Shown: in pieces, positions 26,232 through 33,544 of the stretch | How the letters are laid out: each line of letters starts with the position of its first letter | How positions within the stretch are numbered: the first letter of the stretch is position 1 | Assembly: GCF_047468865.1 (NCBI RefSeq) | Contig: NZ_JBLGTV010000019.1 | Coordinates: 1 to 43,016 of the forward strand | Reading direction: 5' to 3' | Source of the DNA: Castellaniella hirudinis_A | GTDB lineage: Bacteria > Pseudomonadota > Gammaproteobacteria > Burkholderiales > Burkholderiaceae_B | DNA: 43,016 bases | The notes under the pieces: model-generated | What the model was told of the DNA's origin: nothing | Seen by the model: the letters and a program-made list of their open reading frames with translations, nothing else | Database searches by the model: none | Translations under genes and position numbers: made by a program

Positions 26232-26831
26232 TCATGGGCGTGGCTCCAGCCATACCGGATGCGCGACGCCGATCAGGGCGGATGCGCTGACCGGCCCGAA
26301 ATACCGGCTGTCGAACGACGCCGGGTTGGTCACGCTCAGCAGGAACAGCTCGTCCTCGGCCAGCGGGCGGCAATGCGGCCAGGATGGCAGTGGCCGGCCC
26401 AGCCGGTCGGCAGGCAGCGCGGCGGCCACCGGCACGCCGTCAATGCGTACCTGACCGGCGACGATGCAGACGTGTTGCGGCGCGACTGCGCCCACACGTT
26501 TGAGCAGTGGGATGTGCGATGGCAGGTAGCCGCGCTGCGCAGCGAGCGCGGCAGCGTCGGCGGGCAATCGGGTCAGGACGATGCTGCCCACGGACAAGGA
26601 ACGTGGCAGCGAGCCGGGCCGATGGTCGAGCGGCTTCACGCCATACCAGCCGACCGGCACGCTGTCGGACGGGTTGTAGATCAGGCGCGGCAGCGGTTGC
26701 ACGAACGTCGCCCAGGCCAGCGCAGCAAGGCCGCAGGCGGACAGGCCAGCCAGTACGATGCGAGCACGCAGGCGCGAGCGAGGATGCGGCGCGGCTTCGG
26801 GCGTGCGTGCGACAGTGGAATGGGCCGTCAT
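26232..26831 (-). CDS. traF: TraF, S26-family pilin-maturation peptidase
   Basis: This 199-residue TraF is a membrane-anchored serine peptidase of family S26. In IncP-type systems it cyclises the TrbC pilin. It has one N-terminal membrane segment (IVLAGLSACGLAALAWATF). The catalytic serine lies in YNPSDSVPVGWYGV (Ser57), the general-base lysine region is HIPLLKRVGA, and the late motif SFDSRYFGPV is present. The start at 26831 was chosen because it overlaps the DUF2840 stop (ATGA) and matches family length. It pairs functionally with trbC at 8685-9068. Confidence 0.92.
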   Translation of the reverse strand: MTAHSTVARTPEAAPHPRSRLRARIVLAGLSACGLAALAWATFVQPLPRLIYNPSDSVPVGWYGVKPLDHRPGSLPRSLSVGSIVLTRLPADAAALAAQRGYLPSHIPLLKRVGAVAPQHVCIVAGQVRIDGVPVAAALPADRLGRPLPSWPHCRPLAEDELFLLSVTNPASFDSRYFGPVSASALIGVAHPVWLEPRP

Positions 26832-27373
26832 GGCAGCGCCCTCCCGGCCAGCCAAGCGGCGTGCCGTTCGGCGGTGTATTCGGGCAGCGGCAGACGGGCC
26901 GCCAGACGGTTGCCCAGCGTGCGCCAGTACGCGGGCGATACGTCGATGGCGGCGATGCCCTGCGCGCCGATGCCGTCGATGCGTTCCAGCACGGCACGCA
27001 CCGCGTCCTCGCCTTCGGCGTGCAGCAGCAGGCGTGCGCCGGGCCGCACGCCGGGGATGCGCTGCACGTCGTCCAGCGGCGTGGCAGCCTGCATCACCAT
27101 GAGCTGCCAGCGGATCGTGCCGTAGTCGTTGGCCTGCCAGCGGATGCGGCAGAAAACCGCGTTCGGCAGGAACACCGCGCAGCGCCGCCAGCGGTCGAGC
27201 CGCAGCATGCGTGCCGGTTCGCCGAAGCGCAGGTAGAGCTTGAACTGCGGTTCGATGTAGGCCAGCGAAACGCGCGTTAGCGGCACGTTGCCGGCCTGCG
27301 CGACAATTACCGCTGACGTGGGCAACAGCGCAACCGTGGTTGCGCCAGCCGAAGGCGAAGCGGATGCGTTCAT
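26828..27373 (-). CDS. DUF2840 family protein
   Basis: This is a 181-residue protein of the DUF2840 family, a conserved member of Tn4371-type ICEs always next to traF. It has no recognised catalytic motif. It is mostly polar with Arg/Trp-rich segments (EPARMLRLDRWRRCAVFLPN, and FCRIRWQANDYGTIRWQLMV). The start at 27373 (MNASASPSAGATTVALL) overlaps the stop of the upstream ribbon-helix-helix gene by 4 bases. Its link with traF suggests a role in transfer, but none is known. Confidence 0.85.
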   Translation of the reverse strand: MNASASPSAGATTVALLPTSAVIVAQAGNVPLTRVSLAYIEPQFKLYLRFGEPARMLRLDRWRRCAVFLPNAVFCRIRWQANDYGTIRWQLMVMQAATPLDDVQRIPGVRPGARLLLHAEGEDAVRAVLERIDGIGAQGIAAIDVSPAYWRTLGNRLAARLPLPEYTAERHAAWLAGRALP

Positions 27374-27642
27374 GGTGTGTTCTCCCTGCGGTGTTCTGGA
27401 AACTCGCGTTCCAGCAGTGCGCGCAGCAGGTCGGCCACGGTCACGCCTTGCGTGAAGGCCGACACCTTGATGCGCGCCCGCATGGCGGGCGTGATGTCGA
27501 GGGTCAGGCGGGCGGTGTAGAGGTCGCCCTTGTTGAGCGCGTCGGCGTCGCCCTGGCGAATCCATGCCTCGGCGTGCGGATTCGCGGGTGGACGCGCACC
27601 AATGCCGATGCGCTTGGTGCGTGGTGCTGGCTTCGCTGTCAT
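27370..27642 (-). CDS. small ribbon-helix-helix partner of ParA
   Basis: This 90-residue basic protein starts at 27642, where its ATG overlaps the parA stop (ATGA). A GTG 9 bases upstream is possible. The C-terminal half (DLYTARLTLDITPAMRARIKV SAFTQGVTVADLLRALLE) has the strand-helix-helix pattern of MetJ/Arc-type DNA-binding proteins. Directly downstream of parA, such a protein is the usual centromere-binding partner (ParG/Omega type). The large ParB at 33545-35596 is a separate protein, so the element may have two partition adaptors. Function is inferred. Confidence 0.8.
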   Translation of the reverse strand: MTAKPAPRTKRIGIGARPPANPHAEAWIRQGDADALNKGDLYTARLTLDITPAMRARIKVSAFTQGVTVADLLRALLEREFPEHRRENTP

Positions 27643-28277
27643 GTCGGCCACCGCAGCAGTTCATCGACCAGTGCGGTGATTTCGCGCGCGGCGGCGCTGT
27701 CGGGCGCTGTCTCGCGTGCCAACCGGCCAGCGGCCACGCTATCGGCGAAGACGATGCGCTGGCGCACCTCGCTGTGCAGCGCTGGCAACGGTTGCTCGGC
27801 CAATGCCTGCCGCGCTTCACGTCCGATGACGGTGGTACTGACACGGCGGTTGATGACGAAGGCCGCGCGCAGTGCGGGCCGGAACACCTGCGCCTCGCGG
27901 ATCAGCGCCACCATCTCGGCACTGGCCCACACGTCGTAGGGGCTGGGTTGTACCGGGATCAGCACCCGCTCGGCTGCCAGCAACGCGGAGCGCGCCAAGG
28001 CGGCGATCCTGGGCGGCCCGTCGATAACAACGTGATCGGCCCGCCTGGCGAGTTCTGGGGCTTCCTGGTGCAGTGTTTCGCGTGCCAGACCCACCGCGCT
28101 GAATAGCCGGGGCAAGCCCTGCTGGCTGCGCCGCTGCGTCCAGTCCAGCGATGAACCCTGCGGGTCGGCATCCAGCAGGATGACGTGCTGGCCGCGCATC
28201 GCCAGCTCTCCGGCGATGTGGGTGGCGAGCGTGGTTTTGCCGACACCGCCTTTCTGGTTGAGCAAGGCAACGATCAT
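27639..28277 (-). CDS. parA: ParA family partition ATPase
   Basis: This 212-residue ParA/MinD-type ATPase has the deviant Walker A near the N terminus (NQKGGVGKTTLATHIAGEL), the A' motif HVILLDADPQGSSLDW, and Walker B-like VVIDGPPRIAALARSALL. The short N terminus without an HTH fits plasmid type Ib ParA. The start at 28277 follows GGAGG at 9 bases. An upstream in-frame extension to 28382 lacks similarity. It lies 200 bases past the iteron region and is coupled to the small ribbon-helix-helix gene. Confidence 0.93.
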   Translation of the reverse strand: MIVALLNQKGGVGKTTLATHIAGELAMRGQHVILLDADPQGSSLDWTQRRSQQGLPRLFSAVGLARETLHQEAPELARRADHVVIDGPPRIAALARSALLAAERVLIPVQPSPYDVWASAEMVALIREAQVFRPALRAAFVINRRVSTTVIGREARQALAEQPLPALHSEVRQRIVFADSVAAGRLARETAPDSAAAREITALVDELLRWPT

Positions 28278-28404
28278 GGCGCAGTCCTCCAACGTGGAAG
28301 AGCGGGCCGTTTTTGCCTTGCCGAACGGGGTTGATTTTGCGGTTTTCTCGGACTGCTTTTTCGACTTGCGGCAGTTGTCCACCGCAATGCGCTTTCTCTT
28401 CTAA

Positions 28405-28434
28405 AAGTTAGAGTATTTAAGTTAGTTAAGTTAG
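28405..28434. other. AT-rich repeats of the putative replication origin
   Basis: Three copies of AAGTTAG (28405-28411, 28419-28425, 28428-28434) form the only AT-rich stretch in this region. They lie next to the iteron repeats at 28477-28542. An AT-rich repeat block beside iterons is the usual DNA-unwinding element of an iteron origin. Alternatively it may be part of the parA promoter. Confidence 0.5.
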
Positions 28435-28476
28435 AGGGCGCGCAAAGCCAGCAACGGCGCGGCTTTGCGGCGTTTC

Positions 28477-28575
28477 CGTACTCCTGATAGCACGATAGGC
28501 GTACTCCCGATAGCACGATACCCCGTACTCCTGATAGCACGACCCCATCCACAGCTTGTCCCGCAGTTATCCCCG
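28477..28575. other. iteron repeats and DnaA-box-like sites, putative oriV
   Basis: Three direct repeats of the form CGTACTCCTGATAGCACGA occur at 28477-28497, 28500-28520 and 28524-28542. The starts are 23 and 24 bases apart, and the only change inside the shared 19 bases is one T to C. They are followed by CCATCCACA (28545-28553) and TTATCCCCG (28567-28575), each 7 of 9 matches to the DnaA box TTATCCACA. The array sits just past the repA stop. Phased repeats, DnaA-like boxes, an AT-rich block and repA together make an iteron-type origin likely. Confidence 0.65.
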
Positions 28576-29424
28576 TGCCGTCGGCGGCACGGGCCGGAAG
28601 GTCAGCAACTCGATGTCGTCCTCGGGAATACGCACGATGCCCAGCTCGTAGCCCGGCAGGGATTGCTTGGCGACCAGCGCCCGCAGGTCGTAGGCGAAAT
28701 CCGAAAACCGCGTGCTGCTGCCCGACTTGCGGTGCAGGTGCCGGAAGTCGAACTGCCAGCCGTATTCCTGTCTGCCGCCATGCTTGCGCACCAGGCGGTA
28801 CAGCCAGCGCTCGATGCCGCCCGTGAGCCGGAAATACGTCGGGTCGATGGTCAGCACCAGAGCAGCGTCCAGCACGCCGGCATAGAACCAGTCCGGCAGG
28901 ATCAGCTCGATGCCCAGTGGCGTGCCTCTGGCATCGGCCAGTTCCTTCCACTCGTTGATCCACGAGAAGCGATGCAATCGTCTTCCCGTGGTTTCGCGGA
29001 TGGACGTGGCCACGGTGGTCGATTGCAGCCGATCCAGAGCGGCCTTGAGGCGCTGGTAGTCGCGCAGCGACTTGCCGCGCCCGATAAAGCGCAGGATCTC
29101 GTAAGGCGTGGCCTGCATCCGCCGCGAAGGCTGGATGCCCGCGTCCTTGGCTTCGACGATCTGGCTGGCAGCCCAGATCAGGATGTCGGCATCCCAGATC
29201 GTGGCAATACCATGCTCCTGCGTGCCCTCTACGCGGATCGTCACGTTGCCCGCGCGGAAGTCGATGGGTTTGACCCGCTTGGACTTGCCGAGCGAGAAGA
29301 ACGGATAGGCCATCAAGTCCTGGCTGTCGCGCGGCGCCATGTCGCCGGGCAAGGCGCGGAACAGGTCGAGCTGTTCGCGCTCCTGCAACGACCGCTGCCG
29401 GAACGGCAGCGCGGAGCTGGACAT
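28567..29424 (-). CDS. repA: RepA replication initiator protein
   Basis: This is a 285-residue replication initiator of the RepA (RPA) family found on Tn4371-type ICEs and some broad-host-range plasmids. Recognisable segments are EREQLDLFRALPGDMAPRDS, QDLMAYPFFSLGKSKRVKPI, TPYEILRFIGRGKSLRDYQR and RLTGGIERWLYRLVRKHGGR. It reads as full length. The iteron array and DnaA-like boxes lie directly after its stop, and parA follows. A replicating circular form of the ICE is inferred from this context. Confidence 0.9.
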   Translation of the reverse strand: MSSSALPFRQRSLQEREQLDLFRALPGDMAPRDSQDLMAYPFFSLGKSKRVKPIDFRAGNVTIRVEGTQEHGIATIWDADILIWAASQIVEAKDAGIQPSRRMQATPYEILRFIGRGKSLRDYQRLKAALDRLQSTTVATSIRETTGRRLHRFSWINEWKELADARGTPLGIELILPDWFYAGVLDAALVLTIDPTYFRLTGGIERWLYRLVRKHGGRQEYGWQFDFRHLHRKSGSSTRFSDFAYDLRALVAKQSLPGYELGIVRIPEDDIELLTFRPVPPTARG

Positions 29425-29450
29425 GGTGATGGCCTGCCGCGCGCCGCCGA

Positions 29451-29732
29451 TCAGCGCGCACGGCTGTCGGCCGAGTGGTGCTCGGCGTACTCGGGATCGG
29501 AAGTCGTCTCGAAGCTGCGATCGGCGGCCCAGGCATCGAGGTCGGCCACGGCGTACATGACGCGCCGGCCGAACTTGCGAAAGCGCGGACCACCACCGAT
29601 CACGCGCTGCTTTTCCAGCGTGCGCGGCGACAGCCGCAGGTACTCGGCGGCTTCGTCGTTGGTGAGATAGCGTTGGGGCTGCGCGGCAGCGGTCGAGACA
29701 GTGGCGGCAGGCCGCAAAGGAGCGGGACGCAT
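29451..29732 (-). CDS. AlpA/excisionase-like helix-turn-helix protein
   Basis: This 93-residue protein has one MerR/AlpA-type winged HTH (HTH_17): RYLTNDEAAEYLRLSPRTLE, then GGPRFRKFGRRVMYAVADLDAW. The start at 29732 is favoured by GGAGG 8 bases upstream; in-frame starts further up would overlap that site. Such proteins act as excision factors or regulators of ICE genes. It lies directly upstream of repA, so it could control replication or excision. The role is inferred. Confidence 0.85.
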   Translation of the reverse strand: MRPAPLRPAATVSTAAAQPQRYLTNDEAAEYLRLSPRTLEKQRVIGGGPRFRKFGRRVMYAVADLDAWAADRSFETTSDPEYAEHHSADSRAR

Positions 29733-29815
29733 GGTGTGAACCTCCATAGCTTTCAAAGCTCCGGCCACACAGCGCAACCGGATGGAGGCAGTCTCAGAAA
29801 ACCAAGCTGTCCTGC

Positions 29816-30586
29816 TCAGGGCCGTTTTGCGTCGTCCTCAAAACGACCCTTCTCAAGCGGCGGAAGCTGTGCTAGGCGGCGATAGCCGCCGCGCATCAGC
29901 GCATCGCCGCGCCGTACCAAGCGGCGTACCTTGGAGCGCAGGCCGCCGTCGCTGTACCAATCGGCTGCGGCATCGCCGCCGAACAAGCCTTCGGCCACCT
30001 CGCGCAAGGACGCACCCGCTAGGGTTGCGTCGAGCGCCTGCAAGGTGTGTAGCTCAAGCAGCGCGGCGGGTGCCGGCCTGGGCTTCGCAGAAGCCAGGGC
30101 CGCGCCGAGCGCATGGTTGCGCGCAGGTGCGGCGGCGCCGCCGCGGCGGGCATAGGCGACAGCCATCCCGTCTTCCAGGCCGGGCGCCAGCGCGAAGCGC
30201 AGGCAATGACCTGGGCTGTGCGCCATCAGCGCCAGCCCTTTGCCGTCATGGAGCAGTTGCTTGTGCCCGGCAATGCGCCAAAACGTGAACGCGGGAGCAT
30301 ACTGCGGCGGATCGGCGTCGGGATAGAGCTGCACCACGGCCACATGGCCGGGCAACCAGGCTGGATGCGCGTCGCGCGCATCCAACGCCGGATCTTCCAG
30401 CAGGCGCAAGCCCCAGCGATGCGCCGCCTGCTGCGCGGCTTTCGGCCGGCGATGATGGCGCAGCCAGTCGAGCCGGTAATCGGGGTTTCTGCGCAGATAT
30501 TCCCAGGCCGTCCCAAGGTCGTCCAAGTGCAGCACGTACAGATACGCGGCAGTCGGATACCAGTGCTCGGCGCTGCGATCGACCAT
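29816..30586 (-). CDS. DUF2285 family protein
   Basis: This 256-residue protein is of the kind found upstream of the alpA-repA-parA block in Tn4371-type ICEs. The N-terminal part (EHWYPTAAYLYVLHLDDLGT AWEYLRRNPDYRLDWL) is the short domain that precedes DUF2285. The C-terminal DUF2285 part contains LHTLQALDATLAGASLREVA and DWYSDGGLRSKVRRLVRRGD, which looks like a helix-turn-helix-type DNA-binding region. A regulatory role is often assumed for the family but not established. No motif suggests an enzyme. Confidence 0.85.
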   Translation of the reverse strand: MVDRSAEHWYPTAAYLYVLHLDDLGTAWEYLRRNPDYRLDWLRHHRRPKAAQQAAHRWGLRLLEDPALDARDAHPAWLPGHVAVVQLYPDADPPQYAPAFTFWRIAGHKQLLHDGKGLALMAHSPGHCLRFALAPGLEDGMAVAYARRGGAAAPARNHALGAALASAKPRPAPAALLELHTLQALDATLAGASLREVAEGLFGGDAAADWYSDGGLRSKVRRLVRRGDALMRGGYRRLAQLPPLEKGRFEDDAKRP

Positions 30587-30895
30587 GACGCAACCTCCCT
30601 GCGAACAGGACTGGCCGCGACGGAAGAACTACGTGCTACATCGGTGTCATCAGAACGAAATGGGTTAAGGGAATAGTTGGGCTGTCAAGTCCGACTGGCT
30701 CCGATGCGTTGCGGTATTCGTCTCAATGCTGCGGCGGCAGCGTCCCTCCCGTGGGACGCCGTACAGGCCAGCCTGCCGCAGTCCGCGTCAGGCATCATGT
30801 CCGTTTGGATCAGACTGGCGCGGCTACGCCGCAAGAATCTCGATTGAGACCTGCCCGGTATGACACCAGACTGAAAAAGTCACAGTAGGCTGTGT
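30587..30895. other. intergenic region with one clear hairpin
   Basis: No gene is supported here. A perfect 7-bp stem (30740-30746 with 30753-30759) is visible, and the region must carry the promoter of the leftward DUF2285-alpA-repA block. Nothing else was recognised. Confidence 0.4.
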
Positions 30896-31246
30896 TCAGT
30901 CCGGGATAGCCCCGTCGCGCTCGGCCAGCCGGGTGTATTCCGACAGCGTGCGCGTGGGCCGGAAGTAGCGGTCGCGCATCACGGGCTGCTGATGCGGCCC
31001 GACGATGCCAGCCAGCTCGGACAGCTTGACGGTTCCTTGCGCCGGCATTCCGATTCCCAGGTCGATGAGGCCCCAGGCGGTGTCGCCATCGGCGGGATCG
31101 AGTGCGGCCAGCAGCCAGGTCACATGCGCGTCCGGCGTGAACAGCCGCACCACGGGCACCGGGTCGATGGCCTGGCCGGCGGCACGAGCCTCGCCGTTGG
31201 CGAGCAGTTGCGCGCGCTCCGGGACGGTGGCGAGTGGCTGGGGCAT
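30896..31246 (-). CDS. DUF2958 family protein, copy 1
   Basis: This 116-residue DUF2958 protein has the family pattern VPVVRLFTPDAHVTWLLAAL DPADGDTAWGLIDLGIGMPA and ends in RYFRPTRTLSEYTRLAERDG. It is related along its length to the second copy at 37554-37904. DUF2958 proteins are common on ICEs and plasmids of Proteobacteria and have no known function. The start at 31246 was chosen by homology with the paralogue. It is divergent from the XRE regulator gene. Confidence 0.85.
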   Translation of the reverse strand: MPQPLATVPERAQLLANGEARAAGQAIDPVPVVRLFTPDAHVTWLLAALDPADGDTAWGLIDLGIGMPAQGTVKLSELAGIVGPHQQPVMRDRYFRPTRTLSEYTRLAERDGAIPD

Positions 31247-31422
31247 GGTTGGCAATCCCACAAATCCAATGATGCACGGATGCGGTTTCACGCCCAAGCG
31301 CAGAACCGCCAAACCGGATTTACGCCTTCGTGTGCAAGCACGGATGCGCTTGCGTGGCTTTGCTGGAACCAGCAAATGCGGATTTCCGTAAAGGCACGAA
31401 AACGTAGAACACCAAATGAACA

Positions 31423-31446
31423 CTATAGATTGTAGCCCTATAGGGC
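31423..31446. promoter_or_regulatory. palindromic operator candidate upstream of the XRE gene
   Basis: The perfect 12-bp palindrome GCCCTATAGGGC lies at 31435-31446, with a further CTATAG at 31423-31428, 15 bases from the inner CTATAG. It sits 40 bases before the XRE start and between divergent genes. This suits a dimeric XRE repressor site controlling both directions (inference). Confidence 0.5.
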
Positions 31447-31486
31447 GCAATGGGCTGTCATCTTGGTTTTTCGAGGGAAACCATAG

Positions 31487-31792
31487 GTGGCGGCTGGGAA
31501 CTCATTGGCGAAGGCGTTGAAGACAGTCAGGAAGGCGCGTGGCTTGAGCCAGGAAGCCTTCTCTGACGTGTCCAGCCGCACCTATATGAGCACCCTCGAA
31601 CGCGACCTGAAAAGCCCGACCCTGCATAAGCTGGCCGAGCTGTGCGAGGTGATGGAGATCCACCCGCTCACGCTGCTGACGCTGGCCTACGCGGGCGACA
31701 GCCCGCACAAGGCCGACGAGCTGCTGGCGCAGGTGCGCCGGGAGCTGGAGGCGGTGCTGAAGGAGCGCGGCGCGGCGAAGCCGCGCGCGTGA
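31487..31792 (+). CDS. XRE family transcriptional regulator
   Basis: This is a 101-residue Cro/C1-type regulator. The HTH covers about residues 8-62: LAKALKTVRKARGLSQEAFS, then SSRTYMSTLERDLKSPTLHKLAELCEVM. The charged helical tail (ADELLAQVRRELEAVLKERG) may dimerise. The start is GTG at 31487. It is the only rightward gene outside the kdp cargo. It is divergent from DUF2958 copy 1 and convergent with the DUF736 gene. A perfect 12-bp palindrome upstream suggests autoregulation. Confidence 0.9.
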   Translation: MAAGNSLAKALKTVRKARGLSQEAFSDVSSRTYMSTLERDLKSPTLHKLAELCEVMEIHPLTLLTLAYAGDSPHKADELLAQVRRELEAVLKERGAAKPRA

Positions 31793-31801
31793 CGTGGTGA
31801 T

Positions 31802-31848
31802 GTGCTGCGAACAGCAGCACAGCGCCCCGCCGCGATGGGCGGGGCGCT
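31802..31848. terminator. double hairpin between convergent XRE and DUF736 genes
   Basis: Two adjacent perfect hairpins occur: a 7-bp stem (31802-31808 with 31814-31820) and an 11-bp GC stem (31821-31831 with 31838-31848). They fill the 63 bases between the two convergent stops. No U tract is seen on either strand, so a bidirectional terminator is likely but not certain. Confidence 0.6.
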
Positions 31849-31855
31849 GCGGCGG

Positions 31856-32170
31856 TCACGCCGCCTGGGGCTTGCTGCGCGACCAGATCAGGTCGTGCGT
31901 ACCGTCCTCGCCTTCGATCAGGCGGGCATAGACCGGAGCCGGGAACGAAGGATCGTCGAGGGTCACGGACTTGTATTCCCGCCCGGCCTCGCTGGTCTTG
32001 TTCCACGCCGCGCCGATGTCGTGGCCGGCGGCTTGGAGGCGGAAGTCGGGGGCGTTCTCGCTGCTGCCCTTGTCGTTGGGAACCAGCTTGACCTTGACGT
32101 TGAGCGTCAGGGTGCGCAGCGTGCCGGTGAAGCCGTCTTTGTCTGCGGTGAAGGTGCCGATGTTGGCCAT
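31856..32170 (-). CDS. DUF736 family protein
   Basis: This 104-residue DUF736 protein has the family opening ANIGTFTADKDGFTGTLRTL. LNVKVKLVPNDKGSSENAPDFRL and AAWNKTSEAGREYKSVTLDD follow. DUF736 proteins are small single-domain proteins widespread on ICEs and conjugative plasmids; the function is unknown. The start at 32170 follows AGGAG, 8 bases upstream. It is preceded by about 1.1 kb of noncoding DNA. Confidence 0.92.
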   Translation of the reverse strand: MANIGTFTADKDGFTGTLRTLTLNVKVKLVPNDKGSSENAPDFRLQAAGHDIGAAWNKTSEAGREYKSVTLDDPSFPAPVYARLIEGEDGTHDLIWSRSKPQAA

Positions 32171-33079
32171 GATGATTTCTCCTTTCGGTTGAACAAGGTT
32201 CGCGCCCATCGCGTCCTTGTTGTGATCCGGCCGGCGGGGGACGGGCTGGCTGCACCGCTTGCGGTCGAAACGCAGTGGAGAGCCTGGAGGCGAAAAGAAT
32301 TTGCTGCGCGAGGAAGCCGCGCAGCGGCGGGGAAATTGTTTTCGCCGGACGGTTGCAGCCATGAAGCCCGAGGCGCAGCCGCGCCCCCGCCAGGATTCAC
32401 AACGAGACAAGGACGCCTTGGGCCGAACCGCTCCGAAAGAAGATGGGGCCGACTCGGCATCCCCGCCCGAAGGCTTCTCCGGCTCGCCCGCTGACGCGGG
32501 CCAGGTCAACCCCGCAACGACAGGCGAGAACGCCCCCGCCATACCTTGCGGCGCCGGTCTTGAGGCGTGGCGTGGAAGCTCCATAGCGATACCGGGCGGG
32601 TTGTCCGTGAACCGTCCTTCGTGACGTGATGGGCAGGAACCGCCAGCGTTGAGGACGGCACGCACCTGCACAACCTGCCGCAGCAAGCGCCAGCGTGTTC
32701 GCCAGCGTCCCGTCCATCGCGGCGGGACGTTGGGCGGGCCGATCCGGCGCAGCCGGTTCGGCAGCATCGAGGGGCGCCAAGCATCGCGCGGCGGGGATAG
32801 CTCGCAGGGCTTTCCCCTGGAGGCAAGCGAAGCGCGCAGCGCCGCAGGCGCGAAGGCGTGAGGGATTGAAGCCGAATGGCCGTGACGGCAAAGACGGCAC
32901 GGGGCGTAGCCCGAAAGCCCGGCGGCGCTATGCGCCGACACGCCCAGGCCGTTCCAGATTTCTAAGCAGGAAACGCGGACATGCCTCTGATGAAATGGGC
33001 GCGGCCCTACGCTGCGAGGTATGCACGCGGCAAGCCGAAAACCGCTGGTGATTCCCGCGCACGGCGGGCGCTACGGCTT
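32171..33079. other. long GC-rich noncoding region upstream of DUF736, with repeat copy A
   Basis: No gene is supported in these 909 bases; the open frames are short, Arg/Ala/Pro-rich and lack similarity. Bases 32739-32842 are a near copy of 37084-37189 (same strand). They include CCGATCCGGCGCAGCCGG, GAGGGGCGCCAAGC and TTTCCCCTGGAGGCAAGCG. A variant of the GGCAAGCGAAGCGCGCAG element follows at 32823, continuing with GATTGAAGCCGAATGGCCG. Small hairpins are frequent. Transcribed structured RNA is one explanation. Confidence 0.5.
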
Positions 33080-33262
33080 GCAGGCCCATACGGGCCTGCC
33101 ATTACCGGGCGGGAAGCCCGGTCACGTCAACGCCGCCGTCTGAGCTGCCGCGAGGGCGGCGGCGTGCCGATTCGGCTGGTGGCCTTGAACACCGGGCGCG
33201 GCCACTGCCGCGCCCGGTGTTCAAGGCCACCGCGCCCAGGACGGTACGGCCTGGGCGCGGTG
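33080..33262. repeat. array of five consecutive perfect hairpins
   Basis: Perfect stems follow one another: 8 bp (33080-33087 with 33092-33099), 7 bp (33104-33110 with 33116-33122), and 8 bp (33130-33137 with 33158-33165). Then come 25 bp with a 4-base loop (33178-33202 with 33207-33231) and 13 bp (33228-33240 with 33250-33262). The last two share 4 bases. The array begins 10 bases past the stop of the leftward gene at 33273-33482. No U tract is present, so it is not a standard intrinsic terminator. Confidence 0.75.
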
Positions 33263-33272
33263 CTGATCGCGG

Positions 33273-33482
33273 TTATTCCTTCGTCTCGATGAGCCACCAC
33301 ACGGCACGCGGCAAGGCGCGGCCCGTGATGGGGTGAATGTCGGTGAGGTCGGCGCAGGCCGTCCAGCCCGAGGGCGGGCGGTAGCCGCGCACGTCGCCAT
33401 CGCCGTTCCAACGGCGGGCGCGTACCGTGCCAGCGGCGTAGATCGCCGCCATGCGCGGGCGGCTAATGGTGGTGCGGGTCAT
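33273..33482 (-). CDS. small conserved-type hypothetical protein after parB
   Basis: This 69-residue protein (TRTTISRPRMAAIYAAGTVR ... GYRPPSGWTACADLTDIHP ... PRAVWWLIETKE) follows parB by 62 bases and starts at 33482 with GGAG 8 bases upstream. I do not recognise a named family. A domain rich in Trp, Tyr and Arg suggests a small folded nucleic-acid-binding protein at most. Good ribosome site, position and codon use support it as a real gene. Confidence 0.7.
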   Translation of the reverse strand: MTRTTISRPRMAAIYAAGTVRARRWNGDGDVRGYRPPSGWTACADLTDIHPITGRALPRAVWWLIETKE

Positions 33483-33544
33483 GGGGGCTTCTCCTTCCAG
33501 CGAAGCGCCCCGGTCGAGGCCGGGGCGCTTGCCTTCGGCGCGGG

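Noticed and set aside
28477..28542. Three direct repeats considered as a CRISPR array
   Set aside because: Spacing of 2-4 bases between repeats leaves no spacers. Position next to repA and DnaA-like boxes fits iterons.
32259..32624. 121-residue plus-strand frame in the noncoding region upstream of DUF736
   Set aside because: There is no ribosome site, low-complexity composition and no recognisable fold. It overlaps other equally open frames.
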